Positions 14,893-26,652 are shown, numbered from the stretch's first letter. The stretch: DNA of 64,000 nucleotides from an uncultured Eubacteriales bacterium (GCA_900543475.1 UQRU01000001.1:1-64000); one strand, 5' to 3'. Program-made: numbers and translations. Notes: generated from the sequence alone by a model not told the origin.

Positions 14893-16695
14893 ATGGCATA
14901 CGATCAAAAATATATTCGGAATTTTTGCATCATTGCCCACATCGATCACGGGAAATCCACCCTGGCGGATCGGATGATGGAGCTCACGGACACTGTGGCC
15001 CTGCGGGATATGGAGGACCAGCTCCTGGATACCATGGAGATCGAGCGGGAGCGGGGCATCACCATCAAAGCAACGGCGGTGCGGATGTTTTATACCCACA
15101 CCGATGGCAATACCTATATGTTCAACCTGATCGACACCCCAGGGCACGTGGACTTCACCTATGAGGTGTCCCGGGCGCTGGCCGCCTGCGAAGGGGCGGT
15201 GCTGGTGGTGGACGCCACCCAGGGCATCGAGGCCCAGACCCTGGCCAACGTATATCTGGCCCTGGACAACAACCTGGAGATCGTACCGGTGATCAATAAG
15301 ATCGATCTGCCCAGCGCCCAGCCGGATTTCGTGGTGAAGGAGATCGAGGATGTGATCGGCCTGCCGGCGGAGGACGCCCCCCGGATCTCCGCCAAAAGCG
15401 GCCAGAACGTGGAGCAGGTTTTAGGCCAGATCGTGGAGCTGATCCCGCCGCCCCAGGGGGATGCGGAGGCTCCGTTACAGGCCCTGATCTTCGATAGCAT
15501 TTACGATAATTATAAAGGCGCCCTAAGCTATGTGCGGGTGAAAAACGGCCGGGTGAAGCCAGGGATGCGGATCCGCTCCATGGCCACGGGCCGGGAATTC
15601 GACGTGACGGAGGTGGGGGTGTTTACCCCTGCCCTCAGGCCCACGGATTCCCTGGGGGCCGGGGAAGTGGGCTATGTGGCGGCCTCCATAAAAAGCGTGG
15701 CGGAGACCAAGGTGGGCGATACCATCACCGACGCTTCAAACCCCGCCAAAGAAGCCCTGCCCGGCTATAAGCAGGTGCAGCCCATGGTATTCTGCGGCAT
15801 CTATCCGGCGGACGGGGCGGATTATGAAAACCTCAAGGACGCCCTGGACAAGCTGGTGCTCAACGACGCTTCCCTGTCCTACGAGCCGGAGACCTCCCTG
15901 GCGCTGGGGTTTGGGTTCCGGTGCGGCTTCCTGGGGCTGCTGCATATGGAGATCATCCAGGAGCGGTTGGAGCGGGAATTCGACCTGGATCTGGTCACCA
16001 CCGCCCCCAGCGTCATCTATAAGGTGACCAAGCTGGACGGCACCAAACTCTCCATCGACAACCCCAGCAACCTGCCTCCGCCGGCGGAGATCGCCTATAT
16101 GGAAGAGCCCATGGTGGAGGCCCATATCATGACCCCTTCGGATTACGTGGGCACCATTATGGAGCTGTGCCAGGAAAAGCGCGGGGTGTTCATCGACATG
16201 ACCTATATGGAGGAGACCCGGGTCAATATTAAGTACGAGCTGCCCCTCAACGAGATCATCTACGATTTCTTCGACCAGCTTAAATCCAGGAGCCGGGGTT
16301 ATGCCTCCTTCGACTATGAGCTCAAGGAGTACCGCCGCAGCGACCTGGTGAAGCTGGACTTCCTGCTCAACGGGGATGTGTGCGACGCCCTGTCCACCAT
16401 CGTCCATAAGGACCGGGCCTATGCCAAGGGCCGGGCCGTGGCGGAAAAGCTCCAGGAGGTCATCCCCAGGCAGCAGTTTGAGGTGCCCATCCAGGCGGCC
16501 ATCGGCTCCAAGATCATCGCCCGGGAGACGGTGCGGGCCCTGCGCAAGGACGTGCTGGCCAAATGCTATGGCGGCGACATCACCCGCAAGAAAAAGCTGC
16601 TGGAAAAACAAAAGGAAGGAAAGAAGCGGATGCGCCAGGTGGGCACGGTAAGCGTGCCCAGCGAGGCCTTCATGAGCGTGCTTCGGATCAATTGA
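14893..16695 (+). CDS. lepA: Elongation factor 4 (ribosome back-translocase)
   Basis: This is a 600-residue translational GTPase. It shows G1 AHIDHGKST, switch region RERGITI, G3 DTPGH, G4 NKID, then EF-G-like domains and the LepA-specific C-terminal domain with [16 protein letters not shown]. LepA acts on stalled ribosomes and subunit assembly. ATG 14893 has GGAGGAGAT just upstream and gives the standard N-terminus; the frame open to 14782 is ignored. hemW starts one base after the stop, so the two form an operon, a common Firmicutes arrangement. Confidence 0.97.
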   Translation: MAYDQKYIRNFCIIAHIDHGKSTLADRMMELTDTVALRDMEDQLLDTMEIERERGITIKATAVRMFYTHTDGNTYMFNLIDTPGHVDFTYEVSRALAACEGAVLVVDATQGIEAQTLANVYLALDNNLEIVPVINKIDLPSAQPDFVVKEIEDVIGLPAEDAPRISAKSGQNVEQVLGQIVELIPPPQGDAEAPLQALIFDSIYDNYKGALSYVRVKNGRVKPGMRIRSMATGREFDVTEVGVFTPALRPTDSLGAGEVGYVAASIKSVAETKVGDTITDASNPAKEALPGYKQVQPMVFCGIYPADGADYENLKDALDKLVLNDASLSYEPETSLALGFGFRCGFLGLLHMEIIQERLEREFDLDLVTTAPSVIYKVTKLDGTKLSIDNPSNLPPPAEIAYMEEPMVEAHIMTPSDYVGTIMELCQEKRGVFIDMTYMEETRVNIKYELPLNEIIYDFFDQLKSRSRGYASFDYELKEYRRSDLVKLDFLLNGDVCDALSTIVHKDRAYAKGRAVAEKLQEVIPRQQFEVPIQAAIGSKIIARETVRALRKDVLAKCYGGDITRKKKLLEKQKEGKKRMRQVGTVSVPSEAFMSVLRIN

Positions 16696-16696
16696 T

Positions 16697-17836
16697 ATGG
16701 CTGGGCTCTATGTGCATATCCCCTTTTGCGTAAGGAAGTGCGCCTATTGCGACTTCCTGTCGTTCCCGTGCCAGGAACCCCCGGCAGAATACCTGGAGGC
16801 CCTGCTCCAGGAGATCCGCTTGGCGGGCCGGCTATTCCCGGGCCAACGCTATGAAACCCTGTTTATTGGGGGCGGCACGCCCTCTTTGCTGTCCGGCCAG
16901 GCCATGGCCAAGCTGCTGGAGGCGCTGGCCGGGGCATTTACACTGGGGGAAGGGGCGGAGGTGACCGTGGAGTGCAACCCCGGCACCGTGGATGGGGAAA
17001 AGCTGGCGGCGTACCACGCTGCCGGCGTCAACCGGCTGTCCTTTGGCCTGCAAAGCGCCAACGACCGGCTGCTGCAAACCATCGGCCGGATCCATACCTT
17101 CCGGCACTTCCTAGATGGGTTTTTGCTGGCCCAGCAGGCGGGATTTACCAACATCAATGTGGATCTGATGTACGGTTTGCCTGGCCAGCATGTGGTAGAC
17201 TATTTGGATACCATCCAAAAGGTCGCGGCCCTGGCGCCTACCCATATCAGCGCCTATAGCCTGATCCTGGAGCCGGAAACTCCCCTGTATGACCAGGTAA
17301 GGGCTGGGACGGTGGCCCTGCCGGAGGAGGACCGGGTGTGGGAGATGCAGGAGGCGGGCCGGGCAGCCCTGGAGGCTCTGGGCTATCGCCGCTATGAGAT
17401 CTCCAACTATGCTAGGCCAACTTTCCAATGCCGCCACAATTTGAATTATTGGAAAAACGGCGCCTATCTAGGGCTGGGCCTTGGCGCCCACTCCGCCATG
17501 GCGCTGGGGGGCTGGCGGCGGTGGAACAACGCAACCGCCTTGGACGCCTATTACGCCGCCCTCAAGGCTGGGGCGCTGCCCATCGAAACCCAGGAGAAGA
17601 TCCCGCAAAAAGAAGAAATGTTTGAATGCGTGATGCTGGGCCTGCGCATGCTAAAGGGTGTGGACCGGGCGGCCTTTCTGGCCCGGTTTGGACAGGATGT
17701 ATGCAGCGTATATCCCGAGGCAGTGGAAGCCCTGGTGGCCCTGGATTGGGCCTGTGTCAGCCCGGATTCCCTGAGGCTGACAGAGGCGGGACTGGATATG
17801 GAAAACAGCGCTCTGCTGTATTTTATGGAGGATTAA
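16697..17836 (+). CDS. hemW: Radical SAM heme chaperone HemW
   Basis: The 379-residue protein has the radical SAM motif CVRKCAYCDF, the GGGTPS box, ECNPGT, RLSFGLQS, DLMYGLPGQ and the HemW C-terminal domain. It is related to coproporphyrinogen oxidase HemN but acts as a heme chaperone; the extra N-terminal Cys needed for HemN activity is not evident. It directly follows lepA and precedes hrcA. Confidence 0.93.
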   Translation: MAGLYVHIPFCVRKCAYCDFLSFPCQEPPAEYLEALLQEIRLAGRLFPGQRYETLFIGGGTPSLLSGQAMAKLLEALAGAFTLGEGAEVTVECNPGTVDGEKLAAYHAAGVNRLSFGLQSANDRLLQTIGRIHTFRHFLDGFLLAQQAGFTNINVDLMYGLPGQHVVDYLDTIQKVAALAPTHISAYSLILEPETPLYDQVRAGTVALPEEDRVWEMQEAGRAALEALGYRRYEISNYARPTFQCRHNLNYWKNGAYLGLGLGAHSAMALGGWRRWNNATALDAYYAALKAGALPIETQEKIPQKEEMFECVMLGLRMLKGVDRAAFLARFGQDVCSVYPEAVEALVALDWACVSPDSLRLTEAGLDMENSALLYFMED

Positions 17837-17909
17837 AGCCCTTTTTTTGACCCGGGGAATGTTTCATCCTCATGTTTCCGTTTGTTCACATTGCACGGCG
17901 CCGATTCCC

Positions 17910-17938
17910 TTGACAGAAAGGGGCTTCGGTGCTATTTT
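17910..17938 (+). promoter_or_regulatory. Promoter of the hrcA-grpE-dnaK-dnaJ operon
   Basis: TTGACA (17910-17915), 17 bases, TATTTT (17933-17938), with the CIRCE operator 12 bases downstream of the -10. Confidence 0.75.
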
Positions 17939-17950
17939 TATTCATAGTGA

Positions 17951-17977
17951 TTAGCACTCAAATGTAAAGAGTGCTAA
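17951..17977 (+). promoter_or_regulatory. CIRCE operator (HrcA-binding site)
   Basis: TTAGCACTC (17951-17959), 9 bases, GAGTGCTAA (17969-17977): a perfect CIRCE inverted repeat at the transcription start region, so HrcA represses its own operon until heat stress. Confidence 0.97.
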
Positions 17978-18002
17978 CAGCCCGAAAAGGAGGCGGGAAA
18001 GC

Positions 18003-19040
18003 ATGGATCTGGATATGCGAAAGATGCGCATCCTGCAGGCCATCATCGATGATTACATCCTGACGGCTACGCCGGTAGGATCCAGAACGATATCAAAGCT
18101 GCCGGACATTTCCCTTTCCTCCGCCACCATCCGTAATGAGATGAGCGACCTGGAAGAGATGGGCTATTTGGAACAGCCCCATACCTCCGCCGGCCGGATC
18201 CCCAGCGAAAAAGCATACCGGCTGTATGTGAATTCCATCATGCAGCGGGCGGATCTGACCGAGGCGGAAAAGCGGTTCATCAAAACCTGCTATTCCAACA
18301 CCCTGGATGGGGTGGACGAGGTGGTACGGCAAACTGCCTGGGTATTATCCAGCATGAGCAAATACACCTCCATGGTCCTCAAGCCCGCCCTGCGGGCGGT
18401 GAAGGTCAAGCATATCCAGCTGGTGCCGGTTTCCGAAGGCCGGGCGCTGGCGGTGGTGGTGACGGATATGGGCGTCACCCGGGATACCTTGATCAGCATT
18501 CCCCGGGGTATGGGGTATCAGCAGCTGGAACGGATCTCCCGGATCCTGACGGCCCGGCTGCAAGGCTGCCCGTTGCAGGATGTGAGTACGGTAAGCATAC
18601 CGGAATTGCAGGCGGATCTGGAAAGCCAGCGGGCTTTCCTCAACGAGACCATGGCTGCTTTACACCGCACCTTGGATGCGGGGCCCGGCGGGGTCCAGCT
18701 GGCCGGGGCTACCAATATCCTAAACTACCCGGAATACAGCGATATGGCAAAGGCCAAGAACTTCTTGGCTACCATAGAAGCCAAGGATGTCCTCTATAAG
18801 ATCCTTTCCGAAGCGGCGGACGTGGAGTTTTCCATTAAGATCGGCCGGGAAAACCAGGATAAGGATATGCAGGACTGTTCCGTAGTCACTGCCACCTATA
18901 AGGTAGGCGGCGCCGCAGTGGGGACGCTGGGGGTGATCGGCCCGGTGCGGATGGATTACGCCAGGGTACTGGCGTTGATGCGGCACATCGGCAGAAGCAT
19001 GAGCGATGTGCTCACCAATATGATGGAGGAGGAGCGATAA
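18003..19040 (+). CDS. hrcA: Heat-inducible transcription repressor HrcA
   Basis: The 345-residue repressor has an N-terminal winged helix (YILTATPVGSRTISK), the conserved SSATIRNEMSDLEEMGYL and HTSAGRIPSEKAYR, then a GAF-like domain with GGVQLAGATNILNYPE and a C-terminal VTATYKVGG...LGVIGPVRMDY. It binds the CIRCE site just upstream and needs GroEL to stay active in other species. AGGAGG precedes the ATG. It is first in the heat-shock operon. Confidence 0.97.
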   Translation: MDLDMRKMRILQAIIDDYILTATPVGSRTISKLPDISLSSATIRNEMSDLEEMGYLEQPHTSAGRIPSEKAYRLYVNSIMQRADLTEAEKRFIKTCYSNTLDGVDEVVRQTAWVLSSMSKYTSMVLKPALRAVKVKHIQLVPVSEGRALAVVVTDMGVTRDTLISIPRGMGYQQLERISRILTARLQGCPLQDVSTVSIPELQADLESQRAFLNETMAALHRTLDAGPGGVQLAGATNILNYPEYSDMAKAKNFLATIEAKDVLYKILSEAADVEFSIKIGRENQDKDMQDCSVVTATYKVGGAAVGTLGVIGPVRMDYARVLALMRHIGRSMSDVLTNMMEEER

Positions 19041-19043
19041 GCT

Positions 19044-19679
19044 TTGAGCAAACAGGAAAAAGAGGCGGGGAAGGCCCCGGCCCAACAAGATAAGGAAAAG
19101 GAAGCCGGGAAGATCCCGGCCAACGAACCAGAAGCCCAACAGCCCCAGCAGGAGACATTGCCCCAGGAAGAAAAGCCCGGGGAAGAGGGAAGCCTACCGG
19201 AGGTGATCCAGCTGAAGCGGGAGGAATTCCTGGAGGTGAAGAATCACATCGCCGGCCTGGAAAAGGAACGGGATGAGATGAAGGCATTGGCCCAGCGGGT
19301 CCAGGCGGATTTTGATAACTTCCGCCGCCGCAACGCCACCGTAATGACGGATTGCCGGGAGGAGGGCGTCCGCAGCTGCATCAAGGAGTTGCTGCCCGTA
19401 TTGGACAATTTCGACCGGGCCATGGAAAGCGCCAAGGGCGTACAGAACGATTGGCTGGAAGGCGTGCGGCTGGTACAGCGGCAGCTGATAGAAACCCTGG
19501 GCAAATGCGGGCTCAAGGAGGTCCCGGCGGAGGGGATGTTCGATCCCAACCTTCACGAGGCCGTGATGCAGGAAGCCACCGAGGGGGCGGAATCCGGCGC
19601 CATCCTGGCGGTGTTCCAGAAGGGCTATCAGGTAAACGACCGGATCATTCGCCATAGTATGGTGAAGGTCGCGCAATAA
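19044..19679 (+). CDS. grpE: Nucleotide exchange factor GrpE
   Basis: The 211-residue protein releases ADP from DnaK. It has a low-complexity Gln/Glu/Pro/Lys-rich N-terminus (about 50 residues), a long helix with ALAQRVQADFDNFRRRNA and the beta-wing end with GMFDPNLHEAVMQE and GYQVNDRIIRHSMVKVAQ. It starts with TTG 3 bases after hrcA; the ribosome site GGAGGAG lies inside the end of hrcA. Confidence 0.96.
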   Translation: MSKQEKEAGKAPAQQDKEKEAGKIPANEPEAQQPQQETLPQEEKPGEEGSLPEVIQLKREEFLEVKNHIAGLEKERDEMKALAQRVQADFDNFRRRNATVMTDCREEGVRSCIKELLPVLDNFDRAMESAKGVQNDWLEGVRLVQRQLIETLGKCGLKEVPAEGMFDPNLHEAVMQEATEGAESGAILAVFQKGYQVNDRIIRHSMVKVAQ

Positions 19680-19713
19680 TACATATAGATTGAAAAGTTT
19701 TAGGAGGATATAG

Positions 19714-21549
<1,836 letters not shown>

Positions 21550-21729
21550 TTTGAAATGGCCCTGGAAAAACGGTGTAAAGCCGTGCTCCCAGGAGCCATC
21601 TAGGGGAATGCAAAGGCTGCTGCAAATGCGTCTTGCAGCCGGATGCGTGAGAAGAATAGAAAACCATCCTTCGGGGCCGCCCCCATTTTGGAGCAGCCCC
21701 GAAATGGCGTAGATAGGAGCGTTGGGAAT
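21550..21729 (+). other. dnaK-dnaJ spacer with two hairpins
   Basis: The 180-base gap holds GGCTGC/GCAGCC (about 21613-21640) and TTCGGGGC/GCCCCGAA (about 21670-21707). The second lacks a T-tract. They could stabilise or process the dnaK mRNA and set a lower dnaJ level. Confidence 0.45.
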
Positions 21730-22869
21730 TTGGCAAAAGCGGATTATTATGAAATATTGGGCGTAAACCGGGACGCTTCCGATGCGGACATCAAAAGCGC
21801 CTTCCGAAAGCTGGCCAAGCAATATCATCCAGATCTGCATCCAAACGACAAAGAGGCGGAGAAGAAATTCAAGGACATCAACGAAGCCTATGAGGTGCTG
21901 TCCGATGAAAAGAAGCGAGCCCAGTATGACCAGTTTGGCCATGCGGCTTTTGATCCGTCCGCCGCGTCCGGCGGCAGCTATGGCGGCGGCTTTGGGTTTG
22001 AAGATATTTTTTCCGCCTTCACAGGCGGCGGGTTTGGCGGGTTCGGCGGGTTTTCCCAAAATCGAAACGGCCCTGTACAAGGCCGGGATCTTCGCTATAA
22101 CCTGACCATCACCTTTGAGGAGTCCGCCTTTGGGGTTAAGAAGGAGATCCTGATCCCTCGGGAGGAAAATTGTAAGACCTGCGGCGGCACCGGCGCCAAG
22201 CCCGGCACCACCCCGGTAACCTGTACCACTTGCGGCGGCACCGGCCAGGTGCGGGTGCAGCAGAACACCATGTTCGGCTCCTTTGCCACGGTGCGCACTT
22301 GCGACGCCTGTAACGGCACCGGCAAGATCGTAAAGGAAGCATGCCCGGATTGCCGGGGTAGAGGCCGGGTAAACAAGTCCAAGCGGATCGTGGTGAACGT
22401 GCCGGCAGGCATCGATAACGGCCAGACCCTGAATATGCGGGGGGAAGGCGAAGCAGGGCTTCGGGGCGGTCCGGCAGGGGATCTATATATCACCATCACC
22501 GTCAAGCCCCATAAGCTGTTTACCCGCAGGGGCACGGACCTGTATCTGGATATGAACATCCCCATGACCGTGGCCACCCTAGGCGGGGAGATCCAGGTAC
22601 CCACCCTGCGAGGCACGGTGAAATATACCGTGCCGGAGGGGACCCAGCCCGGCACCACCTTCCGGTTGAAGGAACAGGGGATGCCGCGGCTCAATTCCAA
22701 TACCAAAGGGGACCTGCTGGTACGCACCAATGTGACCATCCCCAAACGGTTGTCGGATGAACAGCGGGACCTGATGAAGCGGTTGGCGGTTTCTTTGGGA
22801 GACAAGATATCGGACGCCAGGCCGGCTAAAAAGAATATCTTCTCCAAGATCAAGGACGCCATGGATTGA
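21730..22869 (+). CDS. dnaJ: Chaperone DnaJ (Hsp40)
   Basis: The 379-residue class A J-protein has a J domain with ADYYEILGV and the HPD motif in YHPDLHPND, a Gly/Phe-rich region, four zinc repeats ([32 protein letters not shown]) and C-terminal substrate-binding domains. The TTG at 21730 is the start expected by homology, with AGGAG about 10 bases upstream; the frame open to 21643 is not coding. Confidence 0.97.
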   Translation: MAKADYYEILGVNRDASDADIKSAFRKLAKQYHPDLHPNDKEAEKKFKDINEAYEVLSDEKKRAQYDQFGHAAFDPSAASGGSYGGGFGFEDIFSAFTGGGFGGFGGFSQNRNGPVQGRDLRYNLTITFEESAFGVKKEILIPREENCKTCGGTGAKPGTTPVTCTTCGGTGQVRVQQNTMFGSFATVRTCDACNGTGKIVKEACPDCRGRGRVNKSKRIVVNVPAGIDNGQTLNMRGEGEAGLRGGPAGDLYITITVKPHKLFTRRGTDLYLDMNIPMTVATLGGEIQVPTLRGTVKYTVPEGTQPGTTFRLKEQGMPRLNSNTKGDLLVRTNVTIPKRLSDEQRDLMKRLAVSLGDKISDARPAKKNIFSKIKDAMD

Positions 22870-22888
22870 TGCGAAAAGGAGGTAAGCC

Positions 22889-23056
22889 TTGACCACAAAA
22901 CAATGCAAGGGGATCGGGTTGCTCCTGCTCGGCATTCTATTTTGCCTGGTGGAATCCGGACCGACCCATTGGCGGCTGTTGGACTTTTTGCCCTTGACCC
23001 TGTGCGGCTTAGCCCTGGGGATCGTGGGGATCATATGGATTTGGCAGGAAAAGTAG
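22889..23056 (+). CDS. Small two-helix membrane protein after dnaJ
   Basis: A 55-residue frame starts TTG at 22889, 6 bases after a strong AGGAGG (22877-22882). It reads MTTKQCKGIGLLLLGILFCL, a short polar turn (ESGPTHWRL), then a second hydrophobic stretch LTLCGLALGIVGIIWIW and a QEK end. Two transmembrane helices with short tails are predicted. It is 19 bases after dnaJ and before a terminator, so it may be the last gene of the heat-shock operon. No family is recognised. Confidence 0.6.
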   Translation: MTTKQCKGIGLLLLGILFCLVESGPTHWRLLDFLPLTLCGLALGIVGIIWIWQEK

Positions 23057-23085
23057 CCAAAGCATGTTATGAACAAATAAACAAA

Positions 23086-23128
23086 GCCGCTTCCATCGGC
23101 AAGCCTACCGTTGGAAGCGGCCATTTTT
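23086..23128. terminator. Bidirectional terminator after the heat-shock operon and HIT gene
   Basis: GCCGCTTCCA (23086-23095) pairs with TGGAAGCGGC (23112-23121), followed by CATTTTTTT. It serves the converging operons. Confidence 0.85.
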
Positions 23129-23146
23129 TTATGGGGGGAACCAGGA

Positions 23147-23491
23147 TCAGCCGGCCGGCCAGGCGAATTCCCTGCCGCCCATCAGGTGCATGTGCAGATG
23201 TTGGACGCTTTGGCCGCCGTCCTTACCGGTGTTGATCACCAGACGGAAGCCGGTTTCCGCCACCCCCAGCTGTTGGGCGATCTTCTGGGCGGCGGCGGTC
23301 ATGGCGGGCAGGGGGCTGTCCTTGCCGCAGGGAACGGCAAGAATGCTGTCGTAATGGGCCTTGGGGATGATCAGCACATGGACCGGCGCCTGGGGGTCCA
23401 GGTCGTAAAAGGCCAGCACTTGGTCGTCCTCATATACCTTGTTGGAAGGGATCTCGCCATTGGCGATTTTGCAGAAAATGCAGTTTTCCAT
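23147..23491 (-). CDS. HIT family nucleotide-binding protein
   Basis: The 114-residue protein has the zinc/N-terminal part CIFCKIANGEIPS and the catalytic histidine triad HLHMHLMGG near its end. This is the Hint/PKCI-like branch, which hydrolyses purine nucleoside phosphoramidates. It is the last gene of the minus-strand set prmA-rsmE-mtaB-HIT, 42 bases after mtaB, a conserved Clostridia neighbourhood next to dnaJ and rpsU. Confidence 0.95.
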   Translation of the reverse strand: MENCIFCKIANGEIPSNKVYEDDQVLAFYDLDPQAPVHVLIIPKAHYDSILAVPCGKDSPLPAMTAAAQKIAQQLGVAETGFRLVINTGKDGGQSVQHLHMHLMGGREFAWPAG

Positions 23492-23533
23492 GGATGAACC
23501 TCCTTATGCAATTGCTGGGCGGGACGTTTCCGC

Positions 23534-24832
23534 CTATTCTATAAGCTGACCGGTCAAACGGCCGGTTTCCGCCTGCTGTATCTGTACCTGCGCCAATTGC
23601 CCCAATACCTGTTTGCCGCCGGGGACCCAAACCCGCACATAGGTGTCGGTATAGCCTTCCACACCGCCGTGTTTCTCTTCTTCAAACAGAACGGCCTGGC
23701 AGGTGCCCACCTGCTGGGCCAGATATTCCGCTTCCAGGCGATCCGCCAACTGGGCTAGGATGTGGGCCCGTTGGGATTTTACCGCCTTGGAAAGCTGGCC
23801 TAGCATACGGGCGGCCGGGGTGCCGGAACGGGGGGAATAGGGGAACACATGGACGCGGCATAGCTTGACCTGCTCCACAAAATCCAGCGTTTGTTGAAAT
23901 TCCGCTTCCGTTTCCCCGGGGAAGCCCACGATCACGTCGGTGGTGATAGCGCAGCCGGGCATGGCGGCCCGCAGCCGGGCAACCCATTGGGCGTATTCGT
24001 CCGGGGTATAGCGCCGGGCCATACGCCGTAAAACGGTGGCGCTGCCGCTTTGCAGGGAGAGATGAAATTGACGGCAAATTTTTGGATTCTCTGCCAGCGC
24101 CTGTACAAACGCATCGGAAAGAAGCTGAGGCTCCAGGGAACCAAGACGGATCCGCTGGATCCCCGGGATATCTTGGCCCTGCCGGATGGCGTCCAGCAGG
24201 TTGGTGCCGTCCCCCAGATCCTTACCATAGCTCATCAGGTGAATGCCGGTCAACACCACCTCGGAATAGCCGTTTTCCCCCAGCCGGGCCAGCTGGCTGT
24301 GGATATCGGAAAGGGAGCGGGAACGCAAAGGCCCCCGGGCATAAGGAATGACGCAATAGGTGCAATACCGGTCGCAGCCCTCCTGGATCTTTAGCTGGGC
24401 CCGGGTACGGCTTTCCTGGACGGCCTGGAGGTTTTCAAAGGCCGTGGCCTTTTCCAGATCCTCTACCGCGCACAAGAAGGGCTGGGCAGGGGAGAGGCTT
24501 TCCACCAGTTCCACCACCCGAAGCCGGTCCTGGGAACCTAGGATCAGGCTGACCCCAGGGAGCTTTTGGATCTCCTCCGGGGCGCGCTGAGCATAGCAGC
24601 CCGCTACGATGATCTTTGCGTCTGGGTTTTTGCTGTGTGCCCGGGAGATCATCTGCCGGGATTTTTGATCCCCGGTGGCGGTGACGGTACAGGTGTTGAT
24701 CAGATACACGTCCGCCACTTGGTCAAAATCCACAGTTTCATAGCCGGCCTGGGAAAAAAGCTCCCGCATAGCCTCCGTATCGAATTGATTCACCTTGCAA
24801 CCAAGGGTATAAAACGCAGCCCGTTTGCCCAT
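23534..24832 (-). CDS. mtaB: tRNA t6A37 methylthiotransferase MtaB
   Basis: The 432-residue radical SAM enzyme adds the 2-methylthio group to N6-threonylcarbamoyladenosine at tRNA position 37. It has an N-terminal UPF0004 domain (FYTLGCKVNQFDTEAM, NTCTVT, GCYAQR) that binds one cluster, the radical SAM motif CDRYCTYC and a C-terminal TRAM domain. Start ATG at 24832 overlaps the rsmE stop (TGATG). Confidence 0.96.
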   Translation of the reverse strand: MGKRAAFYTLGCKVNQFDTEAMRELFSQAGYETVDFDQVADVYLINTCTVTATGDQKSRQMISRAHSKNPDAKIIVAGCYAQRAPEEIQKLPGVSLILGSQDRLRVVELVESLSPAQPFLCAVEDLEKATAFENLQAVQESRTRAQLKIQEGCDRYCTYCVIPYARGPLRSRSLSDIHSQLARLGENGYSEVVLTGIHLMSYGKDLGDGTNLLDAIRQGQDIPGIQRIRLGSLEPQLLSDAFVQALAENPKICRQFHLSLQSGSATVLRRMARRYTPDEYAQWVARLRAAMPGCAITTDVIVGFPGETEAEFQQTLDFVEQVKLCRVHVFPYSPRSGTPAARMLGQLSKAVKSQRAHILAQLADRLEAEYLAQQVGTCQAVLFEEEKHGGVEGYTDTYVRVWVPGGKQVLGQLAQVQIQQAETGRLTGQLIE

Positions 24833-25563
24833 CACATATCCCCCAATTCATATAGGATCATGGCCAGGGCAGCCATGCCCGCAGTTTCCGTCCGCAGGAT
24901 CCGGGGGCCCAGGCTCAGGCAATGCCCCCCTGCGGCGGTCAGGGCGGCCACCTCGCTCCGCTCCAGCCCGCCCTCCGGACCGATTACCAAGCCAATGTCC
25001 AGGGCGTCCCCGTGGCTTTGGAGGATGGCTTTCAAGGAGACGGCCTCCTCTTCCTCGTCGGCGATCAGCAATAGGTCATGCCGGGCCAGGACAGCGTCGG
25101 AAAAGGCGGCCAACGGGCGTACCTGGGGCACCATGCCCCGGCGGGCCTGCTTGGCCGCTTCATAGGCGACCCGCTGGTAGCGGACCCGTTTCTTTTCAAA
25201 TTCCTTGGGGGTGAGCTTGACCACGCTGCGTTGGGCCAGGACCGGCACCAGGGAATACAGGCCCAGTTCCACGGATTTTTGCAGGATCAGCTCCATTTTA
25301 CCCGCCTTAGGCAGCCCCTGGTACAGGGTGACCCGATGGGCAGGCTCCCCTCGGGAAGGCCGAGAGGAAAGCACATCCAGCAGGATTTCCTCCTTGCCCA
25401 GGGAGCGGAGCCGGGCTTCATAATCCATGCCGGCCCCGTCGCACAGGGTGACCAGATCCCCGGCCCGCAGCCGAAGGACCCGGCTCATATGGGCCATATC
25501 CTCGCCGGTTATACGGGCGGTTTGCCCTGTAAGTTGCTGGGGGCCTATGAAAAACCGATGCAT
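24832..25563 (-). CDS. rsmE: 16S rRNA (uracil-1498-N3)-methyltransferase RsmE
   Basis: This 243-residue SPOUT methyltransferase has an N-terminal PUA-like part (MHRFFIGPQQL, HMSRVLRLRAGD) and the C-terminal knot with GLVIGPEGGLERSE and SLGPRILRTETAG. It methylates U1498 in the decoding region. The ATG at 25563 matches the family start; an upstream frame overlapping prmA is not needed. It lies between prmA and mtaB. Confidence 0.96.
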   Translation of the reverse strand: MHRFFIGPQQLTGQTARITGEDMAHMSRVLRLRAGDLVTLCDGAGMDYEARLRSLGKEEILLDVLSSRPSRGEPAHRVTLYQGLPKAGKMELILQKSVELGLYSLVPVLAQRSVVKLTPKEFEKKRVRYQRVAYEAAKQARRGMVPQVRPLAAFSDAVLARHDLLLIADEEEEAVSLKAILQSHGDALDIGLVIGPEGGLERSEVAALTAAGGHCLSLGPRILRTETAGMAALAMILYELGDM

Positions 25564-25567
25564 ATCC

Positions 25568-26536
25568 CTATGTCCTCTTGGCCAATATGGCCCGCCAATC
25601 TTCCCCTTCTTGGATGGAGAGCGTCTGGAAGCCATGGGCTTCCAAGGCGTGCAAAACGTCGGGCAGCCGTTCCTTGATGATGCCGCTCATGATGAACAGG
25701 CCGTCCTGCTTTAAGAAACGAGGCACTACTGGACAAAGGCCGATGATCACATCCGCCACGATGTTGGCGACAACAATGTCATAGGTAGACTGGGCCAGCC
25801 GGTTTACCAGGTCCCCGTCGGTCAGCACATCCCCGCATAAAACCGTATACCGATCCCCTTGCACGCCGTTGAGGGCGGCGTTTTCCCCGGCGATCCGCTC
25901 GGCCACCGGGTCAATGTCCACGCCGACCGCATGGGCGGCCCCCAAGAGGACGCCGGCGATGGAAAGGATGCCGCTGCCGCAGCCCAGGTCCAGCAGGGTG
26001 TCCCCCGGGCGCACGTGGGCTTCCAGCAGCTCCAGGCACATCCGGGTGGTGTGGTGGCTGCCGGTGCCAAAGGCCATGCCCGGGTCCAGGGACAACAGTA
26101 CCCGTTGGCCGGGGTCGGCCTTTTCCCAGCTGGGACACACCAGCAGCCGTTCCCCAATGGGCAGGGGCTTATAGTAGGCTTTCCAATTGTTGGCCCAATC
26201 CTCTTCGTCGGTGACCTCAGCCACCACCCGAAGGCTGCCAAGATCCAACCCTACGTCCATGGCCTTCAATTCCGCAAAGGATTGGCGGATCTGCTCCACC
26301 AGCTTAGCATTGTCCGCCACATTGCCCACATAGGCTTTTACGCAGGGGCCGGTGTTTTGGGTCAGCTCGTCCAGGTCGGCAAAGTCCCAATATTTGGCGG
26401 TTTCCTGCAAAAAAGCGTCTATGGCTTCCCGGCTTTCCTGGATCTGTACCTGGTCGATCCCTAGGGTGGATAACCGGCCGCAGACCGGTTCGATGCCCTC
26501 TTGGGTGGTGAATACGGTGATCTGGGTCCATTTCAT
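25568..26536 (-). CDS. prmA: Ribosomal protein L11 methyltransferase
   Basis: The 322-residue SAM-dependent enzyme methylates L11. An N-terminal substrate-binding domain is followed by the Rossmann methyltransferase domain with FGTGSHHTTRMCLELLE, LLDLGCGSGILSIAG and VVANIVADV (post-I and catalytic regions). The ATG at 26536 is chosen by homology; the frame continues to 26674 by chance. It is first in the minus-strand operon, with a promoter just upstream. Confidence 0.96.
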   Translation of the reverse strand: MKWTQITVFTTQEGIEPVCGRLSTLGIDQVQIQESREAIDAFLQETAKYWDFADLDELTQNTGPCVKAYVGNVADNAKLVEQIRQSFAELKAMDVGLDLGSLRVVAEVTDEEDWANNWKAYYKPLPIGERLLVCPSWEKADPGQRVLLSLDPGMAFGTGSHHTTRMCLELLEAHVRPGDTLLDLGCGSGILSIAGVLLGAAHAVGVDIDPVAERIAGENAALNGVQGDRYTVLCGDVLTDGDLVNRLAQSTYDIVVANIVADVIIGLCPVVPRFLKQDGLFIMSGIIKERLPDVLHALEAHGFQTLSIQEGEDWRAILAKRT

Positions 26537-26597
26537 AATTCGTTGGGTTCCTTTTCTACAAATTGGGAAGGACAACGCCTTCTCATATTCAGCTTCT

Positions 26598-26626
26598 ATC
26601 TTAAAGCATTTTTCCCTTTGGGGCAA
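26598..26626 (-). promoter_or_regulatory. Sigma-A-type promoter of prmA-rsmE-mtaB-HIT
   Basis: On the minus strand: TTGCCC (26626-26621), 17 bases, TAAGAT (26603-26598), about 60 bases before the prmA ATG. Confidence 0.6.
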
Positions 26627-26652
26627 GCCTTTGGCCGTGGCATAGGAAAAGA

